Shown here piece after piece: positions 47,151-58,414 of a DNA stretch of 64,000 bases. The stretch comes from Spirochaetota bacterium. GTDB lineage: Bacteria; Spirochaetota; Spirochaetia; SPDA01; JAJSAL01. How positions within the stretch are numbered: position 1 is the stretch's first letter; each line of letters starts with the position of its first letter. The notes under the pieces were generated by a model that was given only the letters and a program-made list of their open reading frames with translations, was not told the origin of the DNA and did no database searches. Both the position numbers and the translations under genes were made by a program. The DNA lies in assembly GCA_024274705.1 (NCBI GenBank), contig JAJSAL010000140.1, positions 1 to 64,000 of the forward strand, in the 5' to 3' direction.

Positions 47151-49643
47151 TTAATTCACTGCTGTTGCTTCAGGAGCAACGGATTTTACTTTTTTCTGAG
47201 AGAGTACGAGCTTGTCTCCCTTTTTGCTTACGATAATGGTAGAACCACTGGTAAACCTTACTTTCAGAATTTCCAATGAAATTGGATCCTCAACTTCTTT
47301 CTGTATAGTTCTGCGGAGCGGCCGTGCACCGTATTTCATATCGAATCCCTTAGTGATCAAGTACTCCTTTGCAGATTTCTTTACGTCCAGGTATATATTC
47401 ATCTCGAACAGTCTCTCCATGACCTCCGAAAGCATGATTTCCAGGATTTCCTTAACATGCTCTTTATCAAGACTGTGGAACACCACCGTTTCATCTACCC
47501 TGTTAAGGAATTCCGGACGGAACACACGCTTAAGTTCAGTGATTGCAGAGCTTTCTATCTCTTTTTGGGCCATTATTCCCTCACCTACGTGGAACCCGAG
47601 GGTCGCATCCCGTGATATTTCCCGGGCTCCTGCATTGGAAGTCATAATGATGACGGTATTCCTGAAAGAAACCTTATGTCCCAGGTTATCCTGCAATTCA
47701 CCTTCTTCGAACACCTGAAGCAGGAGGTTGAATACATCAGGATGGGCTTTTTCTATTTCGTCCAGGAGGATCACACTGTATGGACGTCTGCGGATTTTTT
47801 CTGTAAGCAGACCCCCTTCTTCATATCCCACATATCCCGGAGGCGCTCCCACAAGACGGGATACATTGTGTTTTTCCATAAAATCCGACATGTCTATTCG
47901 GACCAGGGCGTCTTCGCTGCCGAATAGGAACCGGGCAAGGGTTTTTGCCAGGAGGGTTTTCCCTACACCTGTAGGACCAAGGAAGATGAACGATCCCATA
48001 GGTCTCTTGGGCGAGGATAGCCCTGTTCGTGACCGCCGTATAGCCGAAGCAACAACCGTAATTGCAGGATCCTGTCCAATCACCGTTTTATGGAGTTCTT
48101 CCTCTATTTTAAGAAGCTTTTCCGATTCGGTCTCGACAATTCTATTGAGAGGTATTCCGGTGATGTCGGAAATCACATGCTGAATATCGTATTCATCTAT
48201 AATGTTTTTCTCATTCCTTAAGGAGGTGTGCCAGTCCTTCTTCATGTCTTCCACTTTCAGTTTCAGCTGTCGCACAGTATCCCTCACAGCCGCCGCTTTT
48301 TCATAGTTTTGATTATTTACAAGAGCAATCTTTTCGGCTGTAAGTTCTTCGATTTCCCGCTCCAGTTCTGCAAGCTCCTTAGGCCGCACACTGTTGTTGA
48401 TCTTCTTTCTAGACCCTGCTTCATCTATCAGATCGATAGCCTTGTCCGGCAGAAACCGGTCGGTTATATACCGGTAACCAAGGGAAACGGCTACATCCAG
48501 CGCTTCTCCTGTATAGGTAACATTGTGATGCTCCTCGTATCTGCTCTTTATACCTTTCAGAATATCAACGGTCTGTTCAACTGTAGGTTCATCGACGAAT
48601 ATAGTTTGAAAGCGCCTTTCCAAAGCGGCATCTTTTTCGATGTATTTTTTATATTCATTGAGAGTTGTTGCACCTATACACTGCAATTCACCTCTGGAAA
48701 GAGCAGGCTTCAGCATATTTGAAGCATCTATGGCTCCTTCTGCCCCCCCTGCACCGATGATCGTGTGAAGTTCATCTATAAAAAGGATGACATTTTTCAC
48801 GGAGAGAATCTCCTTCATCACCCTCTTAAGACGCTCTTCGAACTCTCCCCGATATTTGGTTCCGGCGATGAGGGATGCCAGGTCCAACGTCATTACTCTT
48901 TTATCCATCAGAACTTCAGGAGCAACGCCGTCGGTAATCAACTGGGCGAGTCCTTCCACAATGGCTGTCTTTCCTACACCAGGTTCACCGATAAGTACCG
49001 GATTATTCTTCGTCCTCCGGGCAAGGATCTGTATCACCCGCTGGATCTCGCGTTCCCTTCCGATTACCGGGTCCAGCTTACCCTCATGCGCAAATTTAGT
49101 CAGATCCCGGGAAAACTCGTCCAGGGTGGGGGTTGATTTCTTTGTGACGTTCTGGACTTTCCGTTTCTGCTGAGCCGTTCTGGCGTTTTTATCCCGTGAA
49201 CCGGCAGATCCGCTGACTTCAACAATTACCTGGCGTATACTCTCGGAAGACACATTATATTTAACCAGGCTTCTGGCTACAATACTACCGTTTTCATTAG
49301 CCGCTGCCAGAAGGAGGTGTTCTGTACCGATATATTCATGACCTAGATTCCTCGCTTCTTCTGCGGAACCTTCGAGGATCTTTTTTCCGCGTCTTGACGG
49401 AGGTACATCTCCCAGTATAAATCCTCCGCTCTTTTTGGGAATACTCGCCTCTATTTCTAACTGCATCGCCACAGGGTCGACATTCAGGCGTTTGAGCACC
49501 TTATAGGCCAGGCCCTCACCATCTTTCAGCAATGCAAGAATAATATGTTCCGGAAGAAGCTGATCAGAATGAAACCGCTTTGCTTCTTCCTGCGCAAGTA
49601 TGGTGAGTATTTTTTGTGCTCTCTGTGTCAAGCCTTTAAACAT
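47151..49643 (-). CDS. clpC: ATP-dependent Clp protease ATP-binding subunit ClpC
   Basis: Two Clp-N repeats, [16 protein letters not shown] and [20 protein letters not shown] Walker A motifs, UVR-like linker. Confidence 0.93.
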   Translation of the reverse strand: MFKGLTQRAQKILTILAQEEAKRFHSDQLLPEHIILALLKDGEGLAYKVLKRLNVDPVAMQLEIEASIPKKSGGFILGDVPPSRRGKKILEGSAEEARNLGHEYIGTEHLLLAAANENGSIVARSLVKYNVSSESIRQVIVEVSGSAGSRDKNARTAQQKRKVQNVTKKSTPTLDEFSRDLTKFAHEGKLDPVIGREREIQRVIQILARRTKNNPVLIGEPGVGKTAIVEGLAQLITDGVAPEVLMDKRVMTLDLASLIAGTKYRGEFEERLKRVMKEILSVKNVILFIDELHTIIGAGGAEGAIDASNMLKPALSRGELQCIGATTLNEYKKYIEKDAALERRFQTIFVDEPTVEQTVDILKGIKSRYEEHHNVTYTGEALDVAVSLGYRYITDRFLPDKAIDLIDEAGSRKKINNSVRPKELAELEREIEELTAEKIALVNNQNYEKAAAVRDTVRQLKLKVEDMKKDWHTSLRNEKNIIDEYDIQHVISDITGIPLNRIVETESEKLLKIEEELHKTVIGQDPAITVVASAIRRSRTGLSSPKRPMGSFIFLGPTGVGKTLLAKTLARFLFGSEDALVRIDMSDFMEKHNVSRLVGAPPGYVGYEEGGLLTEKIRRRPYSVILLDEIEKAHPDVFNLLLQVFEEGELQDNLGHKVSFRNTVIIMTSNAGAREISRDATLGFHVGEGIMAQKEIESSAITELKRVFRPEFLNRVDETVVFHSLDKEHVKEILEIMLSEVMERLFEMNIYLDVKKSAKEYLITKGFDMKYGARPLRRTIQKEVEDPISLEILKVRFTSGSTIIVSKKGDKLVLSQKKVKSVAPEATAVN

Positions 49644-49671
49644 CCTATATTCCTCCATCACCGATCATTGT

Positions 49672-50736
49672 CTACGTAGCAGTGCTTTGTGCCAGACAAT
49701 CCTGTATCAACTTCGAACGGGTGTAATCGATCAGTTTGGTATCTGCTCCTGTTTCCTGGCTCTGGATAACCTGTTGTATATGTGCTTTCTGTGTTACAAA
49801 CACAGCCGCAGTTATCCTCTCCAAAGGAAGCGTTAACAAACCCAGGGATATGCCCATTCTCAAAGCGCTCAGTAATTCAATTGCCTCTTTTGCAGACAAT
49901 GATTTACAGTGCTGCAATATACCGTATGCGCGGTAAACCTCATCTTCCATATCAATCCGGCGTTTTTCCATAAGGTCTTCCCTCGCTTTCCTCTCATAAT
50001 GTACTATCTGACGGGCAATATTTTCAAGCTTTTCAATGATTTCTTTTTCATTCAAACCTAGAGTTATCTGGTTTGAGATCTGGTACATGTTGCCCAGTGA
50101 ATGATCATCGTCTCCAAAAAACCCTTTAACATTGAGCCCAATCTGCATGACCGCCTTAAAAGCCTTTTCGATATGAGAGGTCTTAACCAAAGCAGGCAGA
50201 TGAAGCATTACAGAAGCCCGAAGCCCTGTACCGATATTTGCAATTTCCGTGTTCAGATATCCCATATCGATGGAAACAGCATATTCCAGATACTCTTCAA
50301 GTTCGGTATCAATTCCGTTTATTTCCCTGAAAACTTTGCTTATTCCCATGCCTCCGCTTATCCCGAAGAGTCTTAAATGATCGATTTCATTCATCAGAGC
50401 GGTTCTTTTCTGCGACGGATCCGTAATAATCATCCTCCCGGGATTGAGAGAGTATTCCTGGGAGATGATGTTCCTCTCCAGAAGAATTTTCCTGGCTGTA
50501 GGGGTAATTTCGCTTAAAAGAATCTTCTGAAAATCACCTCCCGAGGGTATTGCTGAAAACGCGCGACCCACCTGCTCCTGGACGTTGTCCTCTTCCTCTT
50601 TAGTCATCATTCCTGGAAAGAGAAATCCGGATATATTTCTGGAAAGCCGTACCCTGGATGCAATTACTACATCATATTCAGGACCTGACTCCTGAAACCA
50701 TCCGGGAACATCATGGATGTGAGAAAACTCAAACAT
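49672..50736 (-). CDS. mcsB: McsB-like protein arginine kinase homologue
   Basis: VIASRVRLSRNISGFLFP, NIGTGLRASVMLHLPALV, YQISNQITLGLNEKEIIEKL; between mcsA and clpC. Confidence 0.88.
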   Translation of the reverse strand: MFEFSHIHDVPGWFQESGPEYDVVIASRVRLSRNISGFLFPGMMTKEEEDNVQEQVGRAFSAIPSGGDFQKILLSEITPTARKILLERNIISQEYSLNPGRMIITDPSQKRTALMNEIDHLRLFGISGGMGISKVFREINGIDTELEEYLEYAVSIDMGYLNTEIANIGTGLRASVMLHLPALVKTSHIEKAFKAVMQIGLNVKGFFGDDDHSLGNMYQISNQITLGLNEKEIIEKLENIARQIVHYERKAREDLMEKRRIDMEDEVYRAYGILQHCKSLSAKEAIELLSALRMGISLGLLTLPLERITAAVFVTQKAHIQQVIQSQETGADTKLIDYTRSKLIQDCLAQSTAT

Positions 50737-51241
50737 CTATCTCTCCTGATGCACGCTCGATCTCCATCATTCTGTCGCGAAGGCATGCGGCTTCTTCATA
50801 ATCTTCATTCCTCACCGCATGATCAAGTTTCTTCCTGATCTCCTCCTTGTCTACCAGAAGTGTTTTATACATGAGAAGTTTCGTGGGATATTTCCCGCTG
50901 TGACGCACTTTACCATACATATTTTTCAGCATCATTTTTACCTCTGTCCTAAAAGCATTGAAGCATTCGATGCATCCGAATTTGCCTTCTTTCCTGAAAT
51001 CTTTGTATTTCATTCCGCAGTTAGGGCAATCGCTTGCAGGCAATTGATCATCAGTCAAGTCTGATGTTTCAAGAAGTCCGGTCAGTATTTCCGAAAGGGT
51101 CAGCTCAATTTTATCTGACTGACTGGAAATTCCTCTCTCTTTTGCACAGTCTTCACACATATGCAGATCATAGACATCTTCCCCGATAATTTGCTGTATA
51201 TGTACGATTGCTTCATGTTCACCGCAGATTTCACATTTCAT
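50729..51241 (-). CDS. mcsA: McsA-like zinc/UVR-motif protein
   Basis: CEICGEHEA, CEDCAKERG, CPNCGMKYKDF, CIECFNAF; C-terminal UVR motif DHAVRNEDYEEAACLRDRM. Confidence 0.88.
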   Translation of the reverse strand: MKCEICGEHEAIVHIQQIIGEDVYDLHMCEDCAKERGISSQSDKIELTLSEILTGLLETSDLTDDQLPASDCPNCGMKYKDFRKEGKFGCIECFNAFRTEVKMMLKNMYGKVRHSGKYPTKLLMYKTLLVDKEEIRKKLDHAVRNEDYEEAACLRDRMMEIERASGEIDV

Positions 51242-51377
51242 ACTGTTTCCAGGATACTCCTCTATAATGTATATTAATAATATTTTGACAATTCCGCAAG
51301 AATCATTCAGAAGAATAGATAAAAAATCGACTCACTGGAAAATATACAGTCATATGTTTTATAAGTACAGGAAATTG

Positions 51378-52685
51378 CTATCCGTGTTTCCTGAGAACTT
51401 CCAAAGGTTTCAACATCGCAGCTTTGCGTGAAGGTAAATAGGAAGCAACGAGGGATAGTACCATCACCATGACAACTACAAAACAAATATCGATGAGACG
51501 AATACGTATCGGTATCGATTCGAGATAATATGCCGGATTCAGCACCTTAAACTCAGATGGAATGAGGGTACCATGGCTCAGAATCGCTGTTATCGGCTGT
51601 ACAACCCGTTCCATGACCCATTCAATAAATCTGATCACACTGTTTATATTCACTGCGATAGCCAGTCCAAAGATCACACCGAACAGGACCCCTGCAAGGC
51701 CGGTAATAAACCCGGTAAGGAGAAACGATAGGGATATAAGTCGCGGACCGGTCCCGAATCCTTTTAAAATAGCGATTTCCTCGTGTTTTTCAAGGACCAG
51801 CATATACAATGACGACGATATATTTACAGCGGCAACACAAACGATCACTGCCATGATAAATATCAGGAGATTTCTGGTAGTTGATAGTGATGCGAACATG
51901 GAACGTTCTACTTCATACCAGGGATAAAAAAACCATTTCCCCTCCAGAACTTCCCGGAACTCGTCTATCGTGGAGGAAAGATCTTGAAAGGGGTGGTCAA
52001 CTTTCACTCCCAAATACAGTGATCCCATTTCTGAAAACAGAGTGGAGGCTGTTTCAAAGGGAATATATACCAGAGAAGCATCCAGTTCCTGATACCCTGT
52101 GGAAAATACACCTTTTATTATAAAATTCACCGTCTTCAGTACCAGGGGCCTGCCTGGAAATCTTCTCGCTGTTACCAGTTTGACTGTATCGCCGATAGAG
52201 ACATCAATACTTTCAGCAACTGTCTTACTGACTACCATACTGTTTGGATCGGATAGGTCAAAATCTCCGGACACTATTTCAATATGCTTATTAAAACCTG
52301 CATCTCTTTCATAAACTGTCTCTCCCAGGCCGCGAACAGATACTCCCAGCCTTTTTTCAGGGGTGTTAAGGAGGCCTAACCCCTGCCTGATAGGCACTAC
52401 TGCAGCTACATCGTTTTCGTTTTCCAAGAGATGTACTATAGAATTAAGTTCTTCTTCTGAAATGTCTCTGAAGGAAGAAAGGCGAATGTGATAACTTGCA
52501 ACCTCCAGATAACGGCTTGTAATACCTTCTATCATACCGCCGGAAACAACGATAACAATTATCAGTGGGATAAGACTGACAGCGATACCAAGAACTGCAT
52601 TGGCTAAACGGGATACGTGCCTGCTGTTTTTTTTCCCTGCCTGAAAATTCCGCAGACTTAAGAATAGTGCCGCCCTGATATTCAC
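51378..52685 (-). CDS. LolC/LolE-type ABC transporter permease
   Basis: FtsX-like; ISSSLYMLVLEKHEEIAILKGFGTGPRLI; KAAMLKPLEVLR C-terminus. Confidence 0.85.
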   Translation of the reverse strand: MNIRAALFLSLRNFQAGKKNSRHVSRLANAVLGIAVSLIPLIIVIVVSGGMIEGITSRYLEVASYHIRLSSFRDISEEELNSIVHLLENENDVAAVVPIRQGLGLLNTPEKRLGVSVRGLGETVYERDAGFNKHIEIVSGDFDLSDPNSMVVSKTVAESIDVSIGDTVKLVTARRFPGRPLVLKTVNFIIKGVFSTGYQELDASLVYIPFETASTLFSEMGSLYLGVKVDHPFQDLSSTIDEFREVLEGKWFFYPWYEVERSMFASLSTTRNLLIFIMAVIVCVAAVNISSSLYMLVLEKHEEIAILKGFGTGPRLISLSFLLTGFITGLAGVLFGVIFGLAIAVNINSVIRFIEWVMERVVQPITAILSHGTLIPSEFKVLNPAYYLESIPIRIRLIDICFVVVMVMVLSLVASYLPSRKAAMLKPLEVLRKHG

Positions 52686-53380
52686 TCTTCCACCAGCATC
52701 CCTTTCGTAAGTATACAGTGCCTGTCACCCTTACCAGCGAGAAACCGGTCATGAGACACAAGGATCAGGGTCTTTTCCTGTTCTTTCGTAAGGCTGAACA
52801 GGATCTCTTCCACATTCCTGGAGTTCCATTCATCCAGATTGCCGGTAGGTTCATCTGCAAGTATTACTTTTGGATCGTTCATCAGTGCCCGTGCGAAGGT
52901 AACCCTTTGCCGCTCCCCGCCGGACAGCTCCATAGGAAAATGGCTGAGTCTTTCCTCCATGTGAACCAGATTGAGAAGATATTCAGCCCGGTCCGAAGCT
53001 TCTTTCCGGCTCACCCCACGGATATAGCCTGGAAGCATCACATTTTCCAGGGCAGTGAAGTCTTTCAGAAGATAATGGAACTGAAAGACGTATCCAATAA
53101 TGTTCTGCCGGTATTTTGTAAGCATTTCTTCTCCTAAAGATGTGACATTCCAGGAATCTACCGTGATAATTCCAGACGTTACATCATCGAGGCCGCCGAT
53201 AAGATTGAGCAGGGTACTCTTTCCACATCCGCTCTCACCTGTTATTACCAGAATTTCACCCGACGTTATTTTCAGGGAAACATCCAGCAGTACAGGCAGT
53301 GTATTATGACCGCTGGAATACACTTTCTTAACAGAATCGAGGGATACGATAAAACCGTTCTCCTTTTTTCTTTCACTCAT
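52682..53380 (-). CDS. lolD: LolD-type ABC transporter ATP-binding protein
   Basis: GESGCGKSTLLNLIGGLDDVTSG; LSGGERQRVTFARALMNDPKVILADEPTGNLD. Confidence 0.92.
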   Translation of the reverse strand: MSERKKENGFIVSLDSVKKVYSSGHNTLPVLLDVSLKITSGEILVITGESGCGKSTLLNLIGGLDDVTSGIITVDSWNVTSLGEEMLTKYRQNIIGYVFQFHYLLKDFTALENVMLPGYIRGVSRKEASDRAEYLLNLVHMEERLSHFPMELSGGERQRVTFARALMNDPKVILADEPTGNLDEWNSRNVEEILFSLTKEQEKTLILVSHDRFLAGKGDRHCILTKGMLVEE

Positions 53381-54689
53381 AACGAAGGACCTCGCATGGA
53401 TTTACTTCTACTACTGCATTTGAAGCCAGAAAAGCTGCCAGTGTACTGGTTGCAAGGGCAAAGAAAAAAACCATGACTGCTTCCAGAGGAAGCACCTCGG
53501 CTGGAATCTCGGTGAGGTAATAATAGGAGGAAGAAAAAACGGCAAAATCTCCTTTCCCGGCAACTGCTTCAAGTGCCGTTTGCAACAGCCGTTGAATACC
53601 ATTTACCGCTGTTTCTACACCGCTCATCAGAAAATCGATATTTCCTGCAACGGCAAGACCTGTAAGAAGCCCAAGGAAACCGCCGATACCTCCTATAAAG
53701 ATTCCTTCCAGGATGAAAATCCACCGCACTGAACTTCCCGAAGCCCCGATGGATCGCAGGATACCGATTTCTTCCCGTTTTTCATACACTGTCCTCCGTA
53801 AGGCATGGTAAATATTAACCCCGACTACGATAAATATAAGACTCAGTAGAATAATCATAACCAGTTTTTCGAGTTTCAAGGCACTGAAAAACGAACGATT
53901 AAAGTCACGCCATGAAACCGGGGCATATAAATCAGGCTGTACCCTTTGTGAAATTCGTGCCAGAGTTTATCTGTCCCGAAAGTAGTTATGTAATTTTACG
54001 CCAATAACCTTACCCCTTTCATTTCCCTGGAGAGTGAAGGCATCATCCATTCGAATGAATCCCATCGAACTATCGAATTCGTAGTAACCGCTTTTAAAAA
54101 TACCGGTAATAACAAAATCTTCACTCTCCGGTTGTAAATCAGAAAACGAATCCCCGGAAAGTGCGTAAACCGTAACGGTATCGTCGATACCAACACCCAG
54201 GCTGCGTGCTATTTCTGAACCCAGGATGATGTTCCTGTGCTGCCGGAGGTCCATGGAGCCTCTGATAAGAGAGAGCTGTTTGACCAGATCCGGGTCCAGG
54301 CGTTCAACATCCGGAGGCACCCCCCGAAGAGAAGCGACTTCGAAATCCTCGAAATATCCCTCTGCTATGACCTGTATGTCAAGAAAGGGTAGTACTGCTT
54401 TTACATTATCTATCTGCTTAATTTGTTCAACAGCGTTTTCAGTTTCCGTGGAATCTTCTGTAAAGGTAAGTCTTAGGTGGTAGGAACGAATTTCCAGTAT
54501 ATCTTCGATAAATCCCAGCTGAAAACCATTCATCACACCGATGACCGAAATAATAGCTATTACACCGACACTGATACCGAGAACCGAAAGAATGGACGTA
54601 GTAAACCCCCGGGATTTTCCCTTTGTACGAAAATAGCGAAACGCGGTAAAAAAAATCCATTTCCCTGTCGAAGGTGTATTAGTGCTCAT
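53373..54689 (-). pseudogene. LolE-type permease interrupted by in-frame TAA (53967-53969)
   Basis: ORFs 54689..53967 and 53879..53373 are in the same frame with open sequence between: ...KLHNYFRDR*TLARISQRVQPDLYAPVSWRDFNRSFFSALKLEKLVMIILL...; 439 codons in total. Confidence 0.8.
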
Positions 54690-55725
54690 AACTGTCGAGA
54701 AACTCTTCTCCTGTTTTTCTATCTTCTGAATAAAAAACCCTGATCACAGGGATTTCATTTCTATACAGATCTTCATAATAGGTATCTTCACCGGTGTACA
54801 CCGTTACTTTTATAAGGTTTCCGTTTTTAACATATTCTTCCTGCTCCAGGTCACCATCCTGATTATACTCATATGTCCATTTCTCCTTTAAGCCCGGAGT
54901 TCTTCTCTGTTTTATGGTAAGATCGTCCCCTTCATATTGTTGAATAATCTCCTCGATAAGACTACCCTGCTGTGTAGTTCTTTCCAGAACGACCCGGTCC
55001 CTGTCATCATACTGCCGATATACAGCAAATCCCTCCTGCATGTTTTCCGTTATCGATCGTTTCCCCTCTTCACTCTTAAAAAATTCCGTATGTTCAGTAA
55101 GGACATTCTCCTCCCACCGTTCTTCGCTTAAGGTGTTCCCCGAAGCATCGAGACGAAATAGATTTCCGGTACCTCGTGTACCATGCCATTCTTCCATGAG
55201 TGTCCCAGTGCTGTATCTGAACAGGGAAACTCGTCCTTCATCCTTTTCCCCCTCCCTGATCATTTTCCTCAGCCTACCTGCAGACGATCGTAAAAACCTG
55301 GTTGACCATACCTTCTGGTCGTTACCATTGAACAGTATGATTTCTTTGAGAAGTCCCTGAACATACACATATGCTCTCCTTTCATTAACTTCTCCTTCCA
55401 GGTAGGAGATCTCCTCAAGTAAAAGACCGTTATTATCATACTTATTGATTGAACTCAGTTCTCCATCCTCGTAATACTTTTCCTCTATTCCTCCTTTACT
55501 TCGTACTTTTTCCCATTTCTTGGTGATTTCTCCGTCGGTATAAAGCCTGCGGATTTCCGTGTCCTCTTCCTTATCTACAGAGAGCACATTGGTAAACTCA
55601 TCTCTTCTGTAATCCTGAATACGCTCTAAAGGCATTCCCATTTCATTGGATCTGAACAGTAATTCTTCTCCGGAGAGACCGATAGACAGCATCATTGAAA
55701 GTAGCAGTATCCAAAAAAATCTCAT
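54679..55725 (-). CDS. MORN-like/YwqK-type secreted protein
   Basis: Signal peptide; repeated polar-aromatic motifs (YYEDGELSSINKYDNNGLLLEEISYLEGEV). Confidence 0.55.
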   Translation of the reverse strand: MRFFWILLLSMMLSIGLSGEELLFRSNEMGMPLERIQDYRRDEFTNVLSVDKEEDTEIRRLYTDGEITKKWEKVRSKGGIEEKYYEDGELSSINKYDNNGLLLEEISYLEGEVNERRAYVYVQGLLKEIILFNGNDQKVWSTRFLRSSAGRLRKMIREGEKDEGRVSLFRYSTGTLMEEWHGTRGTGNLFRLDASGNTLSEERWEENVLTEHTEFFKSEEGKRSITENMQEGFAVYRQYDDRDRVVLERTTQQGSLIEEIIQQYEGDDLTIKQRRTPGLKEKWTYEYNQDGDLEQEEYVKNGNLIKVTVYTGEDTYYEDLYRNEIPVIRVFYSEDRKTGEEFLDSYEH

Positions 55726-56600
55726 GCGTTTCCGAGAAGAGTATCGAGAAAAAGGTCCTTATCGAATGGTTTCAAATCTTCATACCTTTCTCCTACACCC
55801 ATGTAAGAAAAAGGTATGTTCAAGGTACGGCATATGGATACGACAATCCCGCCTTTGGCAGCCGAATCGTATTTGGTCAACGCCACGGAGTCAACACCGA
55901 TTGCTTCGTGAAATATCTCCGCTTGACGCAATCCGTTTTGTCCGGTAGTAGCGTCGATCACCAGAAGAGAATGGCATGCTTCAGATGAAACCTTTTTTTT
56001 AATGATGCGATCCATTTTCTGGAGTTCATTTACAAGATTCGCTTTGTTATGCATTCTCCCGGCGGTATCAGCTATAACGAGACATGCATTTTTTGACAGA
56101 GCACTCTCAATACTGTCAAAGAGTACCGATCCCGCATCAGATCCCTGCTGTTGACTTACCACCCGGATTCCCAGGCGATCACCATGGATTTTAAGCTGGT
56201 CCACAGCAGCAGCCCTGAACGTATCTCCTGCGGCCAGTATGATGTTTTCCCTGCCGACAACTTCTGCGTATCTATGGGCAAGCTTCGCAATCGTAGTTGT
56301 CTTACCTACCCCATTCACACCTAATACAAGAATAACGGTTAATCCATCCTGGTCAACAGGGATTTCAGCAGAAATGATATACTCAGTCAACAGGGTTTTC
56401 AGTGTCCCGACAACATCCTTATGGTCCCGAATTTTTTCTCTTTTCACAAGATCTTTAAGCTCATCCACCACCGCCTTGGCGGCTGAGGCACCTATATCCC
56501 CTTCGATCAGTGCATCTTCAAGATTTTCAAAAAAATCGGGATCCCATTTCCCCCCGCTTATCAGCGCTTTCAACCGTTCTCCGAGTTTTTTAATCGGCAC
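55722..56600 (-). CDS. ftsY: Signal recognition particle receptor FtsY
   Basis: LGVNGVGKTTTIAKLAHRY, DTFRAAAVDQLK, IADTAGRMHNKANLVNEL, TKYDSAAKGG; GTG start at 56600 after AAGGAGAGG. Confidence 0.94.
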   Translation of the reverse strand: MPIKKLGERLKALISGGKWDPDFFENLEDALIEGDIGASAAKAVVDELKDLVKREKIRDHKDVVGTLKTLLTEYIISAEIPVDQDGLTVILVLGVNGVGKTTTIAKLAHRYAEVVGRENIILAAGDTFRAAAVDQLKIHGDRLGIRVVSQQQGSDAGSVLFDSIESALSKNACLVIADTAGRMHNKANLVNELQKMDRIIKKKVSSEACHSLLVIDATTGQNGLRQAEIFHEAIGVDSVALTKYDSAAKGGIVVSICRTLNIPFSYMGVGERYEDLKPFDKDLFLDTLLGNA

Positions 56601-56610
56601 TAACCTCTCC

Positions 56611-58053
56611 TTATTCCACCCTTGTCGTTTCAATATACTGCACAAGATGTACTATAGAATTGATAAAAAGTGAAGCGCTGAGGAAAAATGAACCAACATA
56701 CGAATGGTAGTAAAAAGCTGTACGGTTGAACATACGTTCCGTCTCCAGAGTGTTTCTTTCTTCGGCAGCCATGTAGAACCCGGTCGCATACTCCTGGCTT
56801 AAATTGTAAAACACAAGGGGAAAGGGAAGTGACAAAATGAAAAGACTTAAGGAACCGTATACCTTGTCACGCCTTTCGTCGATATAATCATTCCAGTCGA
56901 ATTCAGCAGGCGAAAGACGCACGCGGATTTCCAGCTGGTCATCGGGAAACCTGCTGATTCCGTATTCGCGATATCCCTCTCTCGTCAGAGAAAGAAGGGT
57001 GTTTTCCTGAAGATCGTGCAGAAACAGCGGAGTTTTCCCCACCCATTTTGAAGCAACATACACATCGGCACCGGGTGGATAAGTACTCAGACTGCGTACT
57101 ATTACCGGGGTTTCTGCCAGCTGAAACGTGAACTCCCCGGTTTCCTTCGGAAACAGACGGATGGAGTGTTCCTGTGTTTCGAATCCCGGATAAGAAATGG
57201 TAAGGGAGTATTCTCCAGGTTCAAGGAGTTCCTTCACTACCCGTCCGCTTCCCTGGAATACACCATCCATGGCAATTCGTGCGTCACGGGGTTCTGCCTC
57301 GATGACGATGTTGGCCCACTCCCGGCCTAACACGACTGTTTTCACAGCATTACTGAATTCCACTACTTTTTCGCGTACCGTATCCCCTGTCGCAACGAAT
57401 TCGGAAGACACCATTATTCGATCTTCTATGCTCGAATACGCATAGAGAGAGAGGATAAAGAATCCTTCTATCTCCTCTACACTCCCGTAAAGCAGCAGGT
57501 TCAGCCCGTTCTCTTCAGCCGTGACCTTGTTCGACACAAGGGGTTTCGGAAAGAGCCGCTGCTGTTCGCTGTAATCCTTCAGTAATATGGGTTTACTCTC
57601 TATTGCCGTGATTGTGTCCAACGACGTATTCAGCAGTGTTTCCTTACTCTTCATAAGACCATCGATGGTATCTTCGATTTTTTGCTGGAATTCATCTTTA
57701 TCTGTTCCCTTGAACAACAGAGCATCCAACTGGGCATATTGTTCCTCGAGCTCTTTATCGATACGCTCTGTACCTTTACTCACCATATAACGTTTATACG
57801 CCTCTTCCTGTGCCGGGTCGAAATAATGAACGGTGCATTCTGCAAGCTGCTCAAATAATAAAAGAGGAACGCTTTTCTCCAGATAAGCGTATTCTCCAGG
57901 GAGATTTATCCCTCGGAACAAAGATATTCCCACTGTATAGTATTCATGAGGATCTTCAACGATGACGCCCGTTTCCTGGCGCCCCCGTGCCCAGGCATGA
58001 TGTATCGAACCTAAGACCAGGATCATGAGAACCCAGGCCTGTTTATTAGACAT
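56611..58053 (-). CDS. PEGA-domain protein
   Basis: Signal peptide; AEPRDARIAMDGVFQGSGRVVKELLEPGEYSLTISYPGFETQEHSI and YPPGADVYVASKWVGKTPLFLHDL PEGA repeats. Confidence 0.75.
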   Translation of the reverse strand: MSNKQAWVLMILVLGSIHHAWARGRQETGVIVEDPHEYYTVGISLFRGINLPGEYAYLEKSVPLLLFEQLAECTVHYFDPAQEEAYKRYMVSKGTERIDKELEEQYAQLDALLFKGTDKDEFQQKIEDTIDGLMKSKETLLNTSLDTITAIESKPILLKDYSEQQRLFPKPLVSNKVTAEENGLNLLLYGSVEEIEGFFILSLYAYSSIEDRIMVSSEFVATGDTVREKVVEFSNAVKTVVLGREWANIVIEAEPRDARIAMDGVFQGSGRVVKELLEPGEYSLTISYPGFETQEHSIRLFPKETGEFTFQLAETPVIVRSLSTYPPGADVYVASKWVGKTPLFLHDLQENTLLSLTREGYREYGISRFPDDQLEIRVRLSPAEFDWNDYIDERRDKVYGSLSLFILSLPFPLVFYNLSQEYATGFYMAAEERNTLETERMFNRTAFYYHSYVGSFFLSASLFINSIVHLVQYIETTRVE

Positions 58054-58414
58054 TATATATTGCCTTGTGAATCGCAGAAATGATCCTCTCGGGATTAAAG
58101 GGCTTAACGACAAAATCCCTGGCGCCGCACTGGATTGCTTTTATGATGTACTCCTGCTGTCCCAAGGCGGAACACATGATTACCGTTGCGTCCTGATGGT
58201 GTCTTTTGATTTGTTTGAGTGCTTCGATACCGTCCATGACAGGCATGGTTATATCCATCAGTACCAGGTCAGGTTTGAGCTGGTTGAACATTGCCACACC
58301 TTCTTCACCATTCGCAGCTTCACCGGCTATCTCGAACCCTGCCTGTTCGAGAATCTCTCTGATAACAGTACGCATAAACTCAAGATCGTCGACGATAAGC
58401 ACCCTAAGAGACAT
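58046..58414 (-). CDS. CheY-like response regulator
   Basis: LRVLIVDDLEFMRTVIREILEQAGFEIAGEAANGEEGV...PDLVLMDITMPVMDGIEAL...FVVKPFNPERI; TAATG overlap with prfB. Confidence 0.93.
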   Translation of the reverse strand: MSLRVLIVDDLEFMRTVIREILEQAGFEIAGEAANGEEGVAMFNQLKPDLVLMDITMPVMDGIEALKQIKRHHQDATVIMCSALGQQEYIIKAIQCGARDFVVKPFNPERIISAIHKAIYNV

